Shown: positions 1 through 8,118 of the stretch, one piece after another
Position numbering within the stretch: the first letter of the stretch is position 1
How the letters are laid out: each line of letters opens with the position of its first letter
Assembly (NCBI GenBank): GCA_036986155.1
Contig: BTRA01000034.1
Span: forward strand, 1-24,086
Length of the DNA: 24,086 nt
Origin: JACZXQ01 sp036986155
GTDB taxonomy: Bacteria; Gemmatimonadota; Gemmatimonadetes; Longimicrobiales; Gaopeijiaceae
Reading direction: 5' to 3'
Notes under the pieces: model-generated
The model's database searches: none
Seen by the model: the letters and a program-made list of their open reading frames with translations, nothing else
Told to the model about the DNA's origin: nothing
Program-made: the position numbers and the translations under genes

Positions 1-278
1 CTTCCATCGAGCGGCACGCGGTAGGACTCAAAGCCGAGATGGTGCTCCTCGCGAAACGTATCGAGGCGTGGTCGGCCGAGCACGACGGAGAGCTGCCAGC
101 GGGTTTGGGGGACGACTGGGAGGGGAGCGGGGAAATCCGTTTCTTGCGGCTCTCCGCTGCCACCTACAGGCTCCGGGCCGAAGTAGACACGTTGACGATC
201 ACCTACGACTCGACCGAATCGCTCGACAGATTCTTTGCCGAAGCGAAAACCCTGATCGAGCGGGGTGAAATCCGATGA
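1..278 (+). CDS. Type IV pilin-like / pseudopilin protein, C-terminal part (5' end outside window)
   Basis: The reading frame is open from the window edge (first complete codon at position 3) to a TGA at 276-278, giving about 92 visible residues. The visible start, around LKAEMVLLAKRIEAW followed by a short acidic loop ending in ELPAGL, resembles the stretch just after the N-terminal helix of pilins and pseudopilins, where the helix runs on into a Tyr/Pro-containing loop. The rest is a short beta-rich tail. The prepilin signal itself would lie upstream and cannot be seen, so the family call rests on this layout and on the neighbour. The stop overlaps the start of the next pilin-like gene as ATGA, so the two are almost certainly co-translated parts of one pilus or type II secretion-type operon. 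A different helical protein is not excluded. Confidence 0.55.
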   Translation, partial: SIERHAVGLKAEMVLLAKRIEAWSAEHDGELPAGLGDDWEGSGEIRFLRLSAATYRLRAEVDTLTITYDSTESLDRFFAEAKTLIERGEIR

Positions 279-697
279 TACGCAACGAACGGGGCTTCAC
301 CCTTGTCGAGCTCGCGATCGTAGTCCTGATCATCAGTATCCTGGCTGCATTGGCGCAGCCCCACTACACCAATATGCGAACCAGGGCGCGGGCTGCTCAG
401 GCAGTAAGCGAGTTGGCCATGCTCCGAAGCGCCGTCGTTCGGTTCCAGGGGCTGAATCACACCTGGCCTCCCGAGGCTGCCGAGGGCGAGATTCCGGCGG
501 GGCTGGAGGCACAGCTTCAGGACGGTTACACCTTCACCAGGTCCGGCTACACGCTCGACTACGATTACTGGGGTGGAGCCCCATTCGTCGTCGGCGTAAC
601 ACTCGTCACCACCGACAGCGACCTCGGTGACATGATCATGCAGATCGTCGGCAGCATGTGGAAGGCCGGCGATCGGTACAGCATGGTGATCGAATAG
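275..697 (+). CDS. Type IV pilin-like / GspG-type pseudopilin with prepilin signal
   Basis: This 140-residue protein starts with a textbook class III signal: MIRNERG then FTLVE, with predicted cleavage after Gly7, Phe as the first mature residue and Glu at mature position 5. A hydrophobic helix rich in Ile, Leu and Ala follows (residues 13-27), which anchors the subunit in the inner membrane and packs the filament core. The C-terminal domain is small and beta-rich, with several Tyr/Asp pairs near residues 85-97. Length and layout fit minor pilins or major pseudopilins. It acts in a type IV pilus, type II secretion or uptake filament; the sequence does not tell which. The start overlaps the upstream stop as ATGA, with a GGGGTG ribosome-binding stretch 7 bases upstream. 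There are only short Cys-free loops, so no disulfide-bonded D-region is seen. Confidence 0.85.
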   Translation: MIRNERGFTLVELAIVVLIISILAALAQPHYTNMRTRARAAQAVSELAMLRSAVVRFQGLNHTWPPEAAEGEIPAGLEAQLQDGYTFTRSGYTLDYDYWGGAPFVVGVTLVTTDSDLGDMIMQIVGSMWKAGDRYSMVIE

Positions 698-746
698 GCG
701 CCCCCGCCTCGTGTCCCGGCGCGCTTCAGCCACGAGTGACCGCATC

Positions 747-2444
747 ATGATCCACCGCCAAAGTCATCGGATTCCCTCCGCCCTCCTCGCGGCCGCCCTA
801 CTCTACGGATGCGGGGGCGATGCGCCGGGCGCCGGCGATGGTCTTTTCTGCTCCGACGCGGAGGCCCGTGTCGACGCCTTTCTCTCGGGCTTCGACACAC
901 CGACGGGTGGCCAATACGGTGGTACGGCGGTGGTCAGCGCTTCCCAGGATCTCTCTGCCGGAATGAACGCCTTCGGTGCGTCGGACTTCATGAGCCTGCA
1001 ATTCCAACAGTTCGCCGTGCTCATGACCCTGGTTCGGCTGAACGACGACCTGGAGTTCGAGCCCTACCTGGCGAGCTCGTGGGAGCTGTCCCCGGACCGA
1101 ACGGAGTTGACCTTCACCTTGAGGGACGACGTCCCCTGGCACGACGGCGAACCCACCACGGCGGAGGACGTCGCCTTCACCTACCGGCGCGCCACTGACC
1201 CACGGACCGGCTTCCCGAACTCGCAGTACTGGGCGTACTACGAGGGGGTGGAGGTCTTGGATACCTACAGGATCAGATTCCGTCTCCGTCCGCACGCCGA
1301 CATCTTGGACCCCTGGCGAACGCTCGCCATCATGCCACGGCACCTCCTGGGGGACGTACCACCTGCCGAGCTGCGGAATCATCCGTTCGGGCCGCGTTGT
1401 CCAGTCGGCAACGGCCCGTTCCGATTCGTCGATCATGCCGACGGGCAGCAGTGGACCTTCGAGGCGAACCCGGCCTTCCCCCGAGATCTCGGAGGCCGAC
1501 CCTTCCTGGACCGCCTCGTCTTCCGCGTTATTCCGGCGAAGTCGACCGTGCTCACCGAACTCCTGACCGGCGGAGTGGACGTCTACCTGGAAGCGATACC
1601 CCAACACGCGGAGCAGATTCAGAGCGCCGACGGTACGCGCCTGGTGGCCTTTCAAGGCCGCAGTTACGCCTACATAACCTGGAACCTCGCGGACAGTCGA
1701 TTCAGCGACGTGACCGTAAGAAAAGCGTTCGCGCACGCCATTGATCGCCAGGGCCTGGTGAACGCAATCATGAACGGTTATGGGATCGTCGCGCATACTT
1801 CGGTGGCCCCGTATCACTGGGCGTACGACCCCGATGTCGACCCACTCCCCTACGACCCCGCCCTCGCACGCCGGCTGCTCGACCAGGCGGGGTGGGTGGA
1901 CACCGACGGTGACGGCGTGCGCGACAAGGACGGCCAGCAGCTCTCCTTCGAAATGAAAACCAACGAAGGGAGCCGACTTAAGGCCGACGCTCTGGATGTG
2001 ATCCAGGCGCAACTCGGGGCGGTCGGCGTCGACGTCACCACGCGTGTCGTCGAGTTCGGCACGTTCATCCAACAGCTCATCGATCGGGATTTCGAGGCGG
2101 CGATCGGAAGCTGGGTCACCGACTTCAAACTCGACGACTGGACCACGTTCCACAGCGATGCCGATACGACCCAATACGGCTGGGGGAGCATCGACGATGA
2201 CGAGCTCGCCATGTTTCTGGATACACTGATGCTACTCCCCGACCGGGAGGAGGCGCAGCCTCTTTGGAGCGCGTACCAGAGGCGCCTCGCCGAACTACAG
2301 CCGTACACGTTCCTCTACTTCGACGACCGACTACTCGGCATCAACACCCGCCTTCGCGACGTGGTGGCGGACGTAAGAGGCGACTTCGCCAGCGTTACCG
2401 AGTGGTGGATCCCCGAAGATGAGCGGCGGTTGAGGAGCCAGTGA
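747..2444 (+). CDS. Family 5 extracellular solute-binding lipoprotein (peptide/nickel-type ABC transporter)
   Basis: A 565-residue substrate-binding protein of the DppA/OppA type (SBP_bac_5). I chose the ATG at 747 over a GTG at 711 because it gives a clean lipoprotein signal: a basic N-region, a hydrophobic run ALLAAALL, then the lipobox LYGC with Cys22 as the lipidated residue. The family signature is clear about 100 residues in: LASSWELSPDRTELTF, then WHDGEPTTAEDVAFTY. Later come AFAHAIDRQGLV and the Pro/Asp-rich hinge typical of the large lobe. It would capture peptides or another small ligand outside the inner membrane for an ABC permease. No permease or ATPase gene lies in the window, so it is an orphan here. 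It ends 16 bases before the GTPase gene and may be transcribed with it. Ligand unknown. Confidence 0.85.
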   Translation: MIHRQSHRIPSALLAAALLYGCGGDAPGAGDGLFCSDAEARVDAFLSGFDTPTGGQYGGTAVVSASQDLSAGMNAFGASDFMSLQFQQFAVLMTLVRLNDDLEFEPYLASSWELSPDRTELTFTLRDDVPWHDGEPTTAEDVAFTYRRATDPRTGFPNSQYWAYYEGVEVLDTYRIRFRLRPHADILDPWRTLAIMPRHLLGDVPPAELRNHPFGPRCPVGNGPFRFVDHADGQQWTFEANPAFPRDLGGRPFLDRLVFRVIPAKSTVLTELLTGGVDVYLEAIPQHAEQIQSADGTRLVAFQGRSYAYITWNLADSRFSDVTVRKAFAHAIDRQGLVNAIMNGYGIVAHTSVAPYHWAYDPDVDPLPYDPALARRLLDQAGWVDTDGDGVRDKDGQQLSFEMKTNEGSRLKADALDVIQAQLGAVGVDVTTRVVEFGTFIQQLIDRDFEAAIGSWVTDFKLDDWTTFHSDADTTQYGWGSIDDDELAMFLDTLMLLPDREEAQPLWSAYQRRLAELQPYTFLYFDDRLLGINTRLRDVVADVRGDFASVTEWWIPEDERRLRSQ

Positions 2445-2460
2445 GCCGGAGCCGGCGACT

Positions 2461-3501
2461 ATGAAGGTCGGACTCGTCGGCTTCGCCGGCTCGGGCAAGA
2501 CCACTGTCTTCAACACGCTCACCGGCATGGATGTGCCGGTGGGCTATGGCGGTGAGGTTCGCCTCGGTCGGGTGGACGTGCCTGACGAACGCATCGACGC
2601 CCTTGCAGCGATCTATTCTCCCAAGAAGACCACCTACGCCGAGATCGCCTTCTGTGATGTTCCGGGCGAGCACGGAGCCGAGAAGAAAGGCCTCTCTCCG
2701 CGCTCCCTGCAGCAGATTCGCGACCAGGAGGCGCTTTGCCTGGTCCTGCGCGACTTCGACAACCCAGCACTGGAAGGCGAACCCAATCCCGCTGCCGACC
2801 TGGACGCATTTCATACCGAGTGCGTCTTCGCCGACCTCGAAATAGTCGAGCGGCGCCTGGAGCGGGCTCGCAAGGAGAGGGCCGACCCCTTGGAGATCGC
2901 GGCGTTCGAGTTGATGACGCAGACACTGGAGGCCGAGCGCCCCATTCGGTCCCTCCCTGCGGAGGAGCTGAACCGCCGGTTTCTGCGGGGGTACGGCTTG
3001 CTCACCGACCGGCCCCTTCTGGTCGCCCTGAACCGTGGAGAGGAGACGGCGGCGGAGCCCATCCCTGAGGAGATCACGGCGAGGCTGGGTGAATTCGACG
3101 CCGCAGGCCTGGTCCTCTCAGCGAGCTTGGAAGCCGAAATCTCAGGGTTGGATCCGGACGATCAAGCCGCGTTCCTGGAAGATCTCGGCCTCTCCGAGTC
3201 GGCCCAGGCGAGGTTTATCCGTGCGGCCTACGGGCTACTGGACCTCATCTCGTTCTTCACTGTGGGTGAGGACGAAGTGCGCGCATGGACCGTTAGACGG
3301 GGCACGGTCGCGCGTGCGGCGGCCGGCCAGATCCACTCCGACCTGGAGCGCGGATTCATCCGGGCCGAAGTCATTCCCTACGCCACCTTCATCGAGTACG
3401 GCTCAGAACAAGGCGTGAAGGATGCCGGCCTACTCCAAATCGAGGGGAAGGACTACGTGATCACAGACGGTGAAATCATGCATGTGAGGTTCAACGTCTA
3501 G
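2461..3501 (+). CDS. Divergent YchF/OLA1-family GTPase (Obg-like)
   Basis: A 346-residue P-loop protein close to the length of YchF (about 363). The Walker A motif is GFAGSGKTT at residues 7-15, and the G3 region has DVPG. An Asn-Arg-Gly-Glu stretch near residue 191 sits where YchF carries its unusual NxxE in place of NKxD. The last 90 residues are the diagnostic YchF C-terminal (TGS-like, DUF933) domain: SFFTVGEDEVRAWTVRRGT, then HSDLERGFIRAEVI, ending EGKDYVITDGEIMHVRFNV. YchF proteins bind ATP and GTP, associate with ribosomes and take part in stress control of translation. The G-domain is strongly altered from the canonical NVGKSTLFNALT and the helical insert is reworked, so this is probably a paralogue rather than the housekeeping copy. 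A GGAG ribosome-binding site lies 9 bases before the ATG. Confidence 0.85.
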   Translation: MKVGLVGFAGSGKTTVFNTLTGMDVPVGYGGEVRLGRVDVPDERIDALAAIYSPKKTTYAEIAFCDVPGEHGAEKKGLSPRSLQQIRDQEALCLVLRDFDNPALEGEPNPAADLDAFHTECVFADLEIVERRLERARKERADPLEIAAFELMTQTLEAERPIRSLPAEELNRRFLRGYGLLTDRPLLVALNRGEETAAEPIPEEITARLGEFDAAGLVLSASLEAEISGLDPDDQAAFLEDLGLSESAQARFIRAAYGLLDLISFFTVGEDEVRAWTVRRGTVARAAAGQIHSDLERGFIRAEVIPYATFIEYGSEQGVKDAGLLQIEGKDYVITDGEIMHVRFNV

Positions 3502-3521
3502 GCTCGGCTCGTGCCCGGCGC

Positions 3522-3866
3522 TCAGATCCCGAAGAACATCCCAATCAAGAAGTTCAGCACACCCAGCGCCAGCGTTCCCTTGAGGGCGGCGCCCAGGCCT
3601 TTCACCTCGAATCCGTCCACGAACGCCGCCGCCAACATCAGCATGAGCGCGTTCACCACGAAGACGAACAGGCCGAGTGTAATGAACGTGATAGGAAAGG
3701 TCAGCGTGAGCAGGATCGGACGGACGACCGCATTGGCTATGCCCAATATGCCGGCGCCGAACAGGGCGGCCGCCCCGTCCTCCACCTCGATACCGGACAC
3801 TACGCGACCCACGATGAACAGCAGGACCGCCGACAGTAGAAGATGTACCGCGAATTGGATTAGCAC
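3522..3866 (-). CDS. YvlD-like small membrane protein (phage holin family 4 superfamily)
   Basis: A 114-residue protein with four hydrophobic segments (about residues 3-21, 32-53, 55-80 and 93-113). The motif order GIANAVVRPILLTLTFPITF followed by TLGLFVFVVNALML is characteristic of the YvlD / Phage_holin_4_2 family, in which an N-terminal helix leads to an RP-x-LT-P-x-T loop. These proteins sit in the cytoplasmic membrane; in Bacillus yvlD belongs to an envelope-stress operon, and a true holin role is not established. The start codon is GTG at 3864-3866, supported by a GGGAGG ribosome-binding site about 8 bases upstream. It is convergent with the GTPase gene, separated by only 20 bases. No phage genes surround it, so I read it as a chromosomal envelope protein. 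Confidence 0.85.
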   Translation of the reverse strand: MLIQFAVHLLLSAVLLFIVGRVVSGIEVEDGAAALFGAGILGIANAVVRPILLTLTFPITFITLGLFVFVVNALMLMLAAAFVDGFEVKGLGAALKGTLALGVLNFLIGMFFGI

Positions 3867-4093
3867 GATCCCGTCCTCCCGAAAGCCGAGTTACATGGGG
3901 GCGGCACATCGTCCCAACCCCATGACTTACTTCTAGTATGACGCGATCAACACGCTGAGGGTTTCGCTCCGACTTTGAATGGGACGGGCCAGAAACTCGA
4001 GCAGCTCGCTTGCCCGCTGGATGAATCGGCCGGAAGTTGAATCGCGCCCCCCCACCTTGGGCACCTAATCGACTCATTTACAAGGGCACCATA
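3867..4093. promoter_or_regulatory. Divergent intergenic region between the YvlD-like gene and the LVIVD-like gene
   Basis: These 227 bases separate two genes pointing away from each other, so both promoters should lie here. I see no convincing -35/-10 pair in either direction. One inverted repeat is visible: CATGGGG at 3894-3900 and CCCCATG at 3918-3924, with a 17-base spacer, close to the start of the minus-strand gene. It could be an operator or a leader hairpin. No open reading frame in it is credible. Confidence 0.4.
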
Positions 4094-5494
4094 ATGCACT
4101 CCAGAACTCGCTGGTATTCGACCCAACTCGGCTTACTCGCCACTGCCCTATCGGTGTTGGTCCCGGCCTCCCCGCTTGCTGCCCAGGCCGGGCAGAACCC
4201 GGGACCCTGGCCTGTTCAGATGGGTCGCCCAGGCGACGCCCTCAAACCCGGGGAGCGCGGCACATCGAACATTCGAATGCTCTCGCACGTGCCGCTCGGT
4301 GGGTTCCTACACGTAGCGGACGTCGAGATCGAACAAGAGGAATCGAGGCCCTTCGTCTATGTCTCCAGGCGCTTCGACCCGACCGGGTTCGACGTCATCA
4401 GCGTTGCGGATCCAGACAATGCCGAGGTCATCTACCGCTGGCGAATCGAGAACTCCGCGCTCCACCAGGGCTCGGGGGCGCTGGACGGCCGCTACTTCAA
4501 GCACAAGGGCCGCTACTATTACGTGCAGTCGACCCAGTTCGGGCAGGGCGGGCCCGACGCGGACCTGGGCGCCATCGTATTCGACGTCACAGGTCTGCCT
4601 GATGCATCCCAAGTACGCGAGGTCGGCCGCATCCGCGAGCCGGGCGGATTCCACAATATCTACATGTACAAGCACTCCGATGGACGGCCCCTGTTGTTCA
4701 CGACCACGCGCTCCGAATTCGCATACGTGTACGACATGGGCCGCTTCGTCGAAGGCAACCAGGACGGGGCACTCGTCGCGCGCATCGCCAACCCCGAAAC
4801 GGCCTACTGGGCCCTCTCAGGTGGAAACGGATCCTGGCACGACTTTTACGTGGGTTATGACCTGGCGACCGGACAGGACCGCTTCTGGGGTGGAGGCCGC
4901 GGAGGATACTTCGTTCTCGACATCACCGACCTTCAGAGCCCTGAACTGCTCGTATCGATCACAGGCGTCGCGGGCGTGAACAACGGGCACACGTTCACTC
5001 CCTCGCCCGACGGCCGCTTTGCGGTGGGAGAAACGGAGTACCAGTACGCCCCGCTCAGGATCTACGACCTGGGCTCGGCGATGGACGCCGGACGCACCAC
5101 GATCCGACGGCCCATCTCCGCCTGGACTGCCAACTGGCAAAACCTGTCGCACAACCACGAGGTGCGTTGGCCGTTCGTGTTCGTGGCAGCGTACGAGGAC
5201 GGCTTTCAGGTGTTCAACATGTTCGACCCGTTCCGGCCGGTGACGTGGGGATTCTACGACACGTACGGTGGGCCGCACGAGTCCCGCGGCGAGAACAACG
5301 TGAACACCGGCGGTTGGGGAGTCGATGTGCGCAACAGTGACGGTCTCATCGTATTGAGCGACATGGTGACTGGCCTTTGGGTATTCCGAATGGAGGGCTT
5401 CGAAGGGTGGAACGGTCTGGATTGGGGCATGCCCAACTTGTCCAGCGTTCAGGACTGGGATCGAGGGCCTGCGGTACAAGCTGTGAGCCGCTAG
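4094..5494 (+). CDS. Secreted LVIVD-repeat-like beta-propeller protein
   Basis: A 466-residue exported protein. The ATG at 4094 is preferred over an upstream TTG at 4037 because it gives a normal Sec signal peptide ending PLAAQA (cleavage near residue 30-32). The mature part is a string of beta-propeller-like blades with the LVIVD flavour: FDVISVADPDNAEVIYRW, GAIVFDVTGLPDASQVREV, GGYFVLDITDLQSPELLVSI, GLIVLSDMVTGLWVFRM. Repeated His residues occur at blade edges (GGFHNIYMYKHSDG, GSWHDFY, NNGHTFTPSPDG, LSHNHEV), which might bind a metal or shape an active site. Such proteins are abundant in periplasms of Gemmatimonadota, Acidobacteriota and Bacteroidota, mostly without known function. It is probably monocistronic: a divergent gene lies upstream and a GC-rich hairpin directly follows the stop. 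Confidence 0.75.
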   Translation: MHSRTRWYSTQLGLLATALSVLVPASPLAAQAGQNPGPWPVQMGRPGDALKPGERGTSNIRMLSHVPLGGFLHVADVEIEQEESRPFVYVSRRFDPTGFDVISVADPDNAEVIYRWRIENSALHQGSGALDGRYFKHKGRYYYVQSTQFGQGGPDADLGAIVFDVTGLPDASQVREVGRIREPGGFHNIYMYKHSDGRPLLFTTTRSEFAYVYDMGRFVEGNQDGALVARIANPETAYWALSGGNGSWHDFYVGYDLATGQDRFWGGGRGGYFVLDITDLQSPELLVSITGVAGVNNGHTFTPSPDGRFAVGETEYQYAPLRIYDLGSAMDAGRTTIRRPISAWTANWQNLSHNHEVRWPFVFVAAYEDGFQVFNMFDPFRPVTWGFYDTYGGPHESRGENNVNTGGWGVDVRNSDGLIVLSDMVTGLWVFRMEGFEGWNGLDWGMPNLSSVQDWDRGPAVQAVSR

Positions 5495-5496
5495 GG

Positions 5497-5515
5497 CGGC
5501 GGCGCCCGGCCGCCG
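5497..5515 (+). terminator. GC-rich hairpin directly after the propeller gene
   Basis: CGGCGGC (5497-5503) pairs with GCCGCCG (5509-5515) around a 5-base loop, starting three bases after the TAG stop. The stem is perfect, but no T-run follows, so it is either a factor-assisted terminator or an RNA 3'-end stabiliser. Confidence is limited because such stems arise by chance in high-GC DNA. Confidence 0.35.
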
Positions 5516-5581
5516 GCCACCGAGAATAACCGGCCCGGGGGCACGCCTCTCACCAGACATGTGCAAGCGGAGCTGCTCCCG

Positions 5582-5649
5582 ACGTCTCCAGAAGTAACCG
5601 TTGGATCGTTCAACGCCGCCGCCCATCGCGGCGGCATGTCTGGAGACGT
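5582..5649 (+). promoter_or_regulatory. Nested leader hairpin covering the ribosome-binding site of the VWA gene
   Basis: An outer 11-base inverted repeat, ACGTCTCCAGA at 5582-5592 and TCTGGAGACGT at 5639-5649, encloses an inner 8-base stem, GCCGCCGC at 5615-5622 and GCGGCGGC at 5628-5635, with a 5-base loop. The likely ribosome-binding GGAG (5642-5645), 8 bases before the ATG at 5654, lies inside the right arm of the outer stem. Folding in the mRNA would hide the translation start. It may control translation, or it may be a late terminator for the preceding unit; it lacks a T-run. Confidence 0.4.
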
Positions 5650-5653
5650 GATC

Positions 5654-7876
5654 ATGAAGATGCTGAGACTGTCGGTGGTAACTGTCCTCGCCCTGTTGGC
5701 TCTTTCACTCGTGTCCTCGTCGGCGACGGTCGTGAACGACGTAAATGCCGCCCCGTCGATGCCTGGCGGGTCAGCGCAACCCGCCCAAGCCACGACCGGC
5801 AGGATCACCGGCCTAATCACAGACGAGGGTAGCAAGGAGCCCATCGAGGGCGCTCAGGTGATCCTCGTAGGCCGAACAACAGGCACGCTCACAAACGCCG
5901 ACGGTCGGTATTTGCTGCTGAACGTGCCCGCCGGTGAGAACGAGCTTCGTGTGGTACTCCCCGGCTTCCTACCTCAGAGTCACACGGTGACGGTCACGGC
6001 GGGAAAGACCGCAACTACAGATTTCACCCTCGAGGCCTCTGCCGTACCGTTGTCCGCTCTGGTCGTCAGCTCGATCGCGGGAAAGGTACGCTTGGAGTTG
6101 GAACGAGGCGCCTACGGGGCCGCGAAGTCCTCACGGCAGATCCGCATCCGGGCGGGGAACAGCGGCTCGCGCGCGCCCGTCGTGTACCTCGACGGTGTGC
6201 GAATGGACAACGACATGAGCAGCAGGGGCGTGCCGTCGAGGCTCAACGAGCTGAAGCCGCGTGACATCCAGTCGATCGAAGTTCGCGAGGGCCGGACGGC
6301 TTCGGAGCTCTACGGAGCCGCGGCGGCCAACGGCGTGCTCGTGATCACGACGAAGCCCGAAGCAGACCGAGTCGACTACTTCGATCGGGAGGGCTACGCC
6401 TCAGTCGAGTACAATCGGTTCCTCACGGCGGCCGCGAACCCGCGCTCGACGTTCGCCATCGATGTGGACCGGGCGTCGTACTCGAACATCCGGCGCTTCC
6501 TCCGGAACGGGCAGAGACCCCCGCCCGACGCCGTACGGATCGAGGAGCTCGTCAACTACTTCCCGTACGATTACGAGGGGCCGAGTGGCAGGCATCCCTT
6601 CGCAGTGCACACCGAGGTAGCGCCCGCACCGTGGAACCCGGACCACCTGCTGGTGAAGATCGGCGTCAAGGGAAAGATAATCGACTCCGCATCGCTGCCC
6701 CCGAGCAATCTAGTGTTTCTGCTCGACGTGTCGGGCTCGATGGGGTCACCGGACAAGCTGCCGCTTCTGAAATCGGCGCTGTCACTGCTGATCGAGGAGC
6801 TGCGCCCTGAGGACCGGATCGCCATGGTGGTGTACGCCGGTGCGGCGGGGCTGGTGCTCGAATCCACGCCAGGGGACCAGAAGGCCACGATTCTCGCCGC
6901 CTTGAACCGGCTCTCTTCCGGAGGCTCCACGGCGGGAGGCGCGGGCATCCAACTGGCCTACGAGATCGCGCGGCGGAACTGGATCGCAAAGGGTAACAAT
7001 CGTGTGATCCTGGCCACCGACGGCGACTTCAACGTCGGCGCTTCCAGCGAGGGCGACCTCCGCCGCCTCATCGAAGAAAAGCGTGAAGAGGGGACCTTCC
7101 TCACGGTCTTGGGCTTCGGCACCGGCAATTACCAGGACGCCAAGATGGAGCAGCTCGCCGATCACGGAAACGGGAACTTCGCGTACATCGACAACCTCAC
7201 CGAAGCCCGCAAGGTGCTCGTGACGGAAATGGGCGGAACCCTGCACACCATTGCCAAGGACGTGAAGATCCAGGTGGAGTTCAACAAAAAGCGAGTGCAG
7301 GCATATCGCCTCATTGGGTACGAGAACCGCATGCTCGCAGCTGAGGACTTCAACGACGACACGAAGGATGCGGGAGAACTCGGGGCCGGACACACCGTTA
7401 CCGCGCTCTACGAGATCGTGCTTGTGGGTGTGGATTCGGAGTTGGCCCCACTCTCAGTCGATCCTCTGCGTTACGACGGGCTGGGATTGACTGGGCCCGC
7501 AGCGCTGACTGCTACCACGACCGTACTTCAGGAGTGGTATGGGGCCGTGAGAGCGGCAGCGGCAGCGGCCCTTCGCTTCATCACACGGTCCGAACCGGAG
7601 TTGATGTACGTGAAGCTCCGCTACAAGCGGCCCGATTCGGACAAGAGCGTCCTGCTGTCCCACGCGGTCTACGATGACGCGGCACCCGCGAGCGAGGACC
7701 TGCGCTTTGCAGCGGCTGTGGCCGCGTTCGGCATGATCCTCCAGGGCTCTCCTTACAGCGACGCCGACTTCGACGACGTCCTCATGTGGGCCAAGGCGGG
7801 GTTGGGTGATGACCGGGAAGGGTACAGGGCTGAGTTCCTCAGCTTGGTCGAGATTGCTCGGTCGCTTTACCGATAG
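5654..7876 (+). CDS. CarboxypepD_reg / TonB-plug-like / VWA (YfbK-type) chimeric envelope protein
   Basis: A 740-residue exported protein; the ATG at 5654 gives a signal peptide (MKMLRLSVVTVLALLALSLV) and has GGAG 8 bases upstream. Domains in order: residues about 48-130, a carboxypeptidase-regulatory-like fold (GRITGLITDEGSKEPIEGAQ, ending in the TNADGRYLLLNVPAGE motif); about 150-237, a plug-like segment with the SusC-like signatures PVVYLDGVRMD and SELYGAAAANGVLVITT; about 250-340, the N-terminal domain of YfbK-type proteins (RSTFAIDVDRASYSNIRRFL, then RIEELVNYFPYDY); about 350-530, a von Willebrand A domain with an intact MIDAS (DVSGS at 358-362, Thr426, Asp457 in ATDGDFN); then the DUF3520-like C-terminus to the end. 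The VWA part should bind a divalent cation and a protein partner. No beta-barrel follows the plug, so it cannot be a TonB receptor. Upstream it is isolated from the propeller gene; downstream lies a strong hairpin. Confidence 0.85.
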   Translation: MKMLRLSVVTVLALLALSLVSSSATVVNDVNAAPSMPGGSAQPAQATTGRITGLITDEGSKEPIEGAQVILVGRTTGTLTNADGRYLLLNVPAGENELRVVLPGFLPQSHTVTVTAGKTATTDFTLEASAVPLSALVVSSIAGKVRLELERGAYGAAKSSRQIRIRAGNSGSRAPVVYLDGVRMDNDMSSRGVPSRLNELKPRDIQSIEVREGRTASELYGAAAANGVLVITTKPEADRVDYFDREGYASVEYNRFLTAAANPRSTFAIDVDRASYSNIRRFLRNGQRPPPDAVRIEELVNYFPYDYEGPSGRHPFAVHTEVAPAPWNPDHLLVKIGVKGKIIDSASLPPSNLVFLLDVSGSMGSPDKLPLLKSALSLLIEELRPEDRIAMVVYAGAAGLVLESTPGDQKATILAALNRLSSGGSTAGGAGIQLAYEIARRNWIAKGNNRVILATDGDFNVGASSEGDLRRLIEEKREEGTFLTVLGFGTGNYQDAKMEQLADHGNGNFAYIDNLTEARKVLVTEMGGTLHTIAKDVKIQVEFNKKRVQAYRLIGYENRMLAAEDFNDDTKDAGELGAGHTVTALYEIVLVGVDSELAPLSVDPLRYDGLGLTGPAALTATTTVLQEWYGAVRAAAAAALRFITRSEPELMYVKLRYKRPDSDKSVLLSHAVYDDAAPASEDLRFAAAVAAFGMILQGSPYSDADFDDVLMWAKAGLGDDREGYRAEFLSLVEIARSLYR

Positions 7877-7962
7877 ACCCCGGCGGGCGAAGCCAGGAAG
7901 TCGTGCTCTCAACGCACGTGAGCCCATTGGGGACACTGAGGACCCCCGTCTCGAAAGTCGCG

Positions 7963-7988
7963 CGGGCCGGGCCTTTGGGCTCGGCCCG
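7963..7988 (+). terminator. Probable terminator hairpin after the VWA gene
   Basis: CGGGCCG (7963-7969) pairs with CGGCCCG (7982-7988), and four more pairs inside (one G-T wobble) leave a TTTG loop, giving an 11-pair stem. It lies 86 bases after the stop and is followed by TTCG only, so a T-run is lacking. Stem strength and position between two separate genes support a termination role. Confidence 0.45.
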
Positions 7989-8029
7989 TTCGCGTGTCAG
8001 ACCGCCTACAGCTCCGCGTAGGGACTACT

Positions 8030-8061
8030 TCGAGCGTGGATGCAACTACTCCACGGTTCGA
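8030..8061 (+). other. Leader hairpin upstream of the repeat protein gene
   Basis: CGTGGA (8035-8040) pairs with TCCACG (8050-8055) around a 9-base loop, and TCGAG (8030-8034) can pair with TTCGA (8057-8061), one of those pairs being G-T, with G8056 bulged. It would lie about 60 bases before the start codon in the mRNA leader. No known riboswitch class is recognised; it may be a simple mRNA-stabilising stem. Confidence 0.25.
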
Positions 8062-8118
8062 GGCGTCCAACGTTGAGAGGGAAGGACCACGAGCCATGGC
8101 CTGGGAAGAGAGGTGGAG

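Noticed and set aside
798..2174. A 458-codon open frame on the minus strand opposite the solute-binding protein gene
   Set aside because: It is a GC-driven shadow: its translation has no recognisable domain, while the plus-strand frame has a signal peptide and clear SBP_bac_5 motifs along its whole length.
3522..3866. Phage remnant suggested by the holin-like label of the small membrane protein
   Set aside because: The family is common on chromosomes as YvlD-like proteins, and no lysin, portal, capsid or integrase gene is in the window.
4817..5626. A 269-codon minus-strand frame opposite the propeller gene
   Set aside because: It is His/Val/Pro-rich shadow translation with no domain, and it spans the stop, hairpin and leader of the plus-strand genes.
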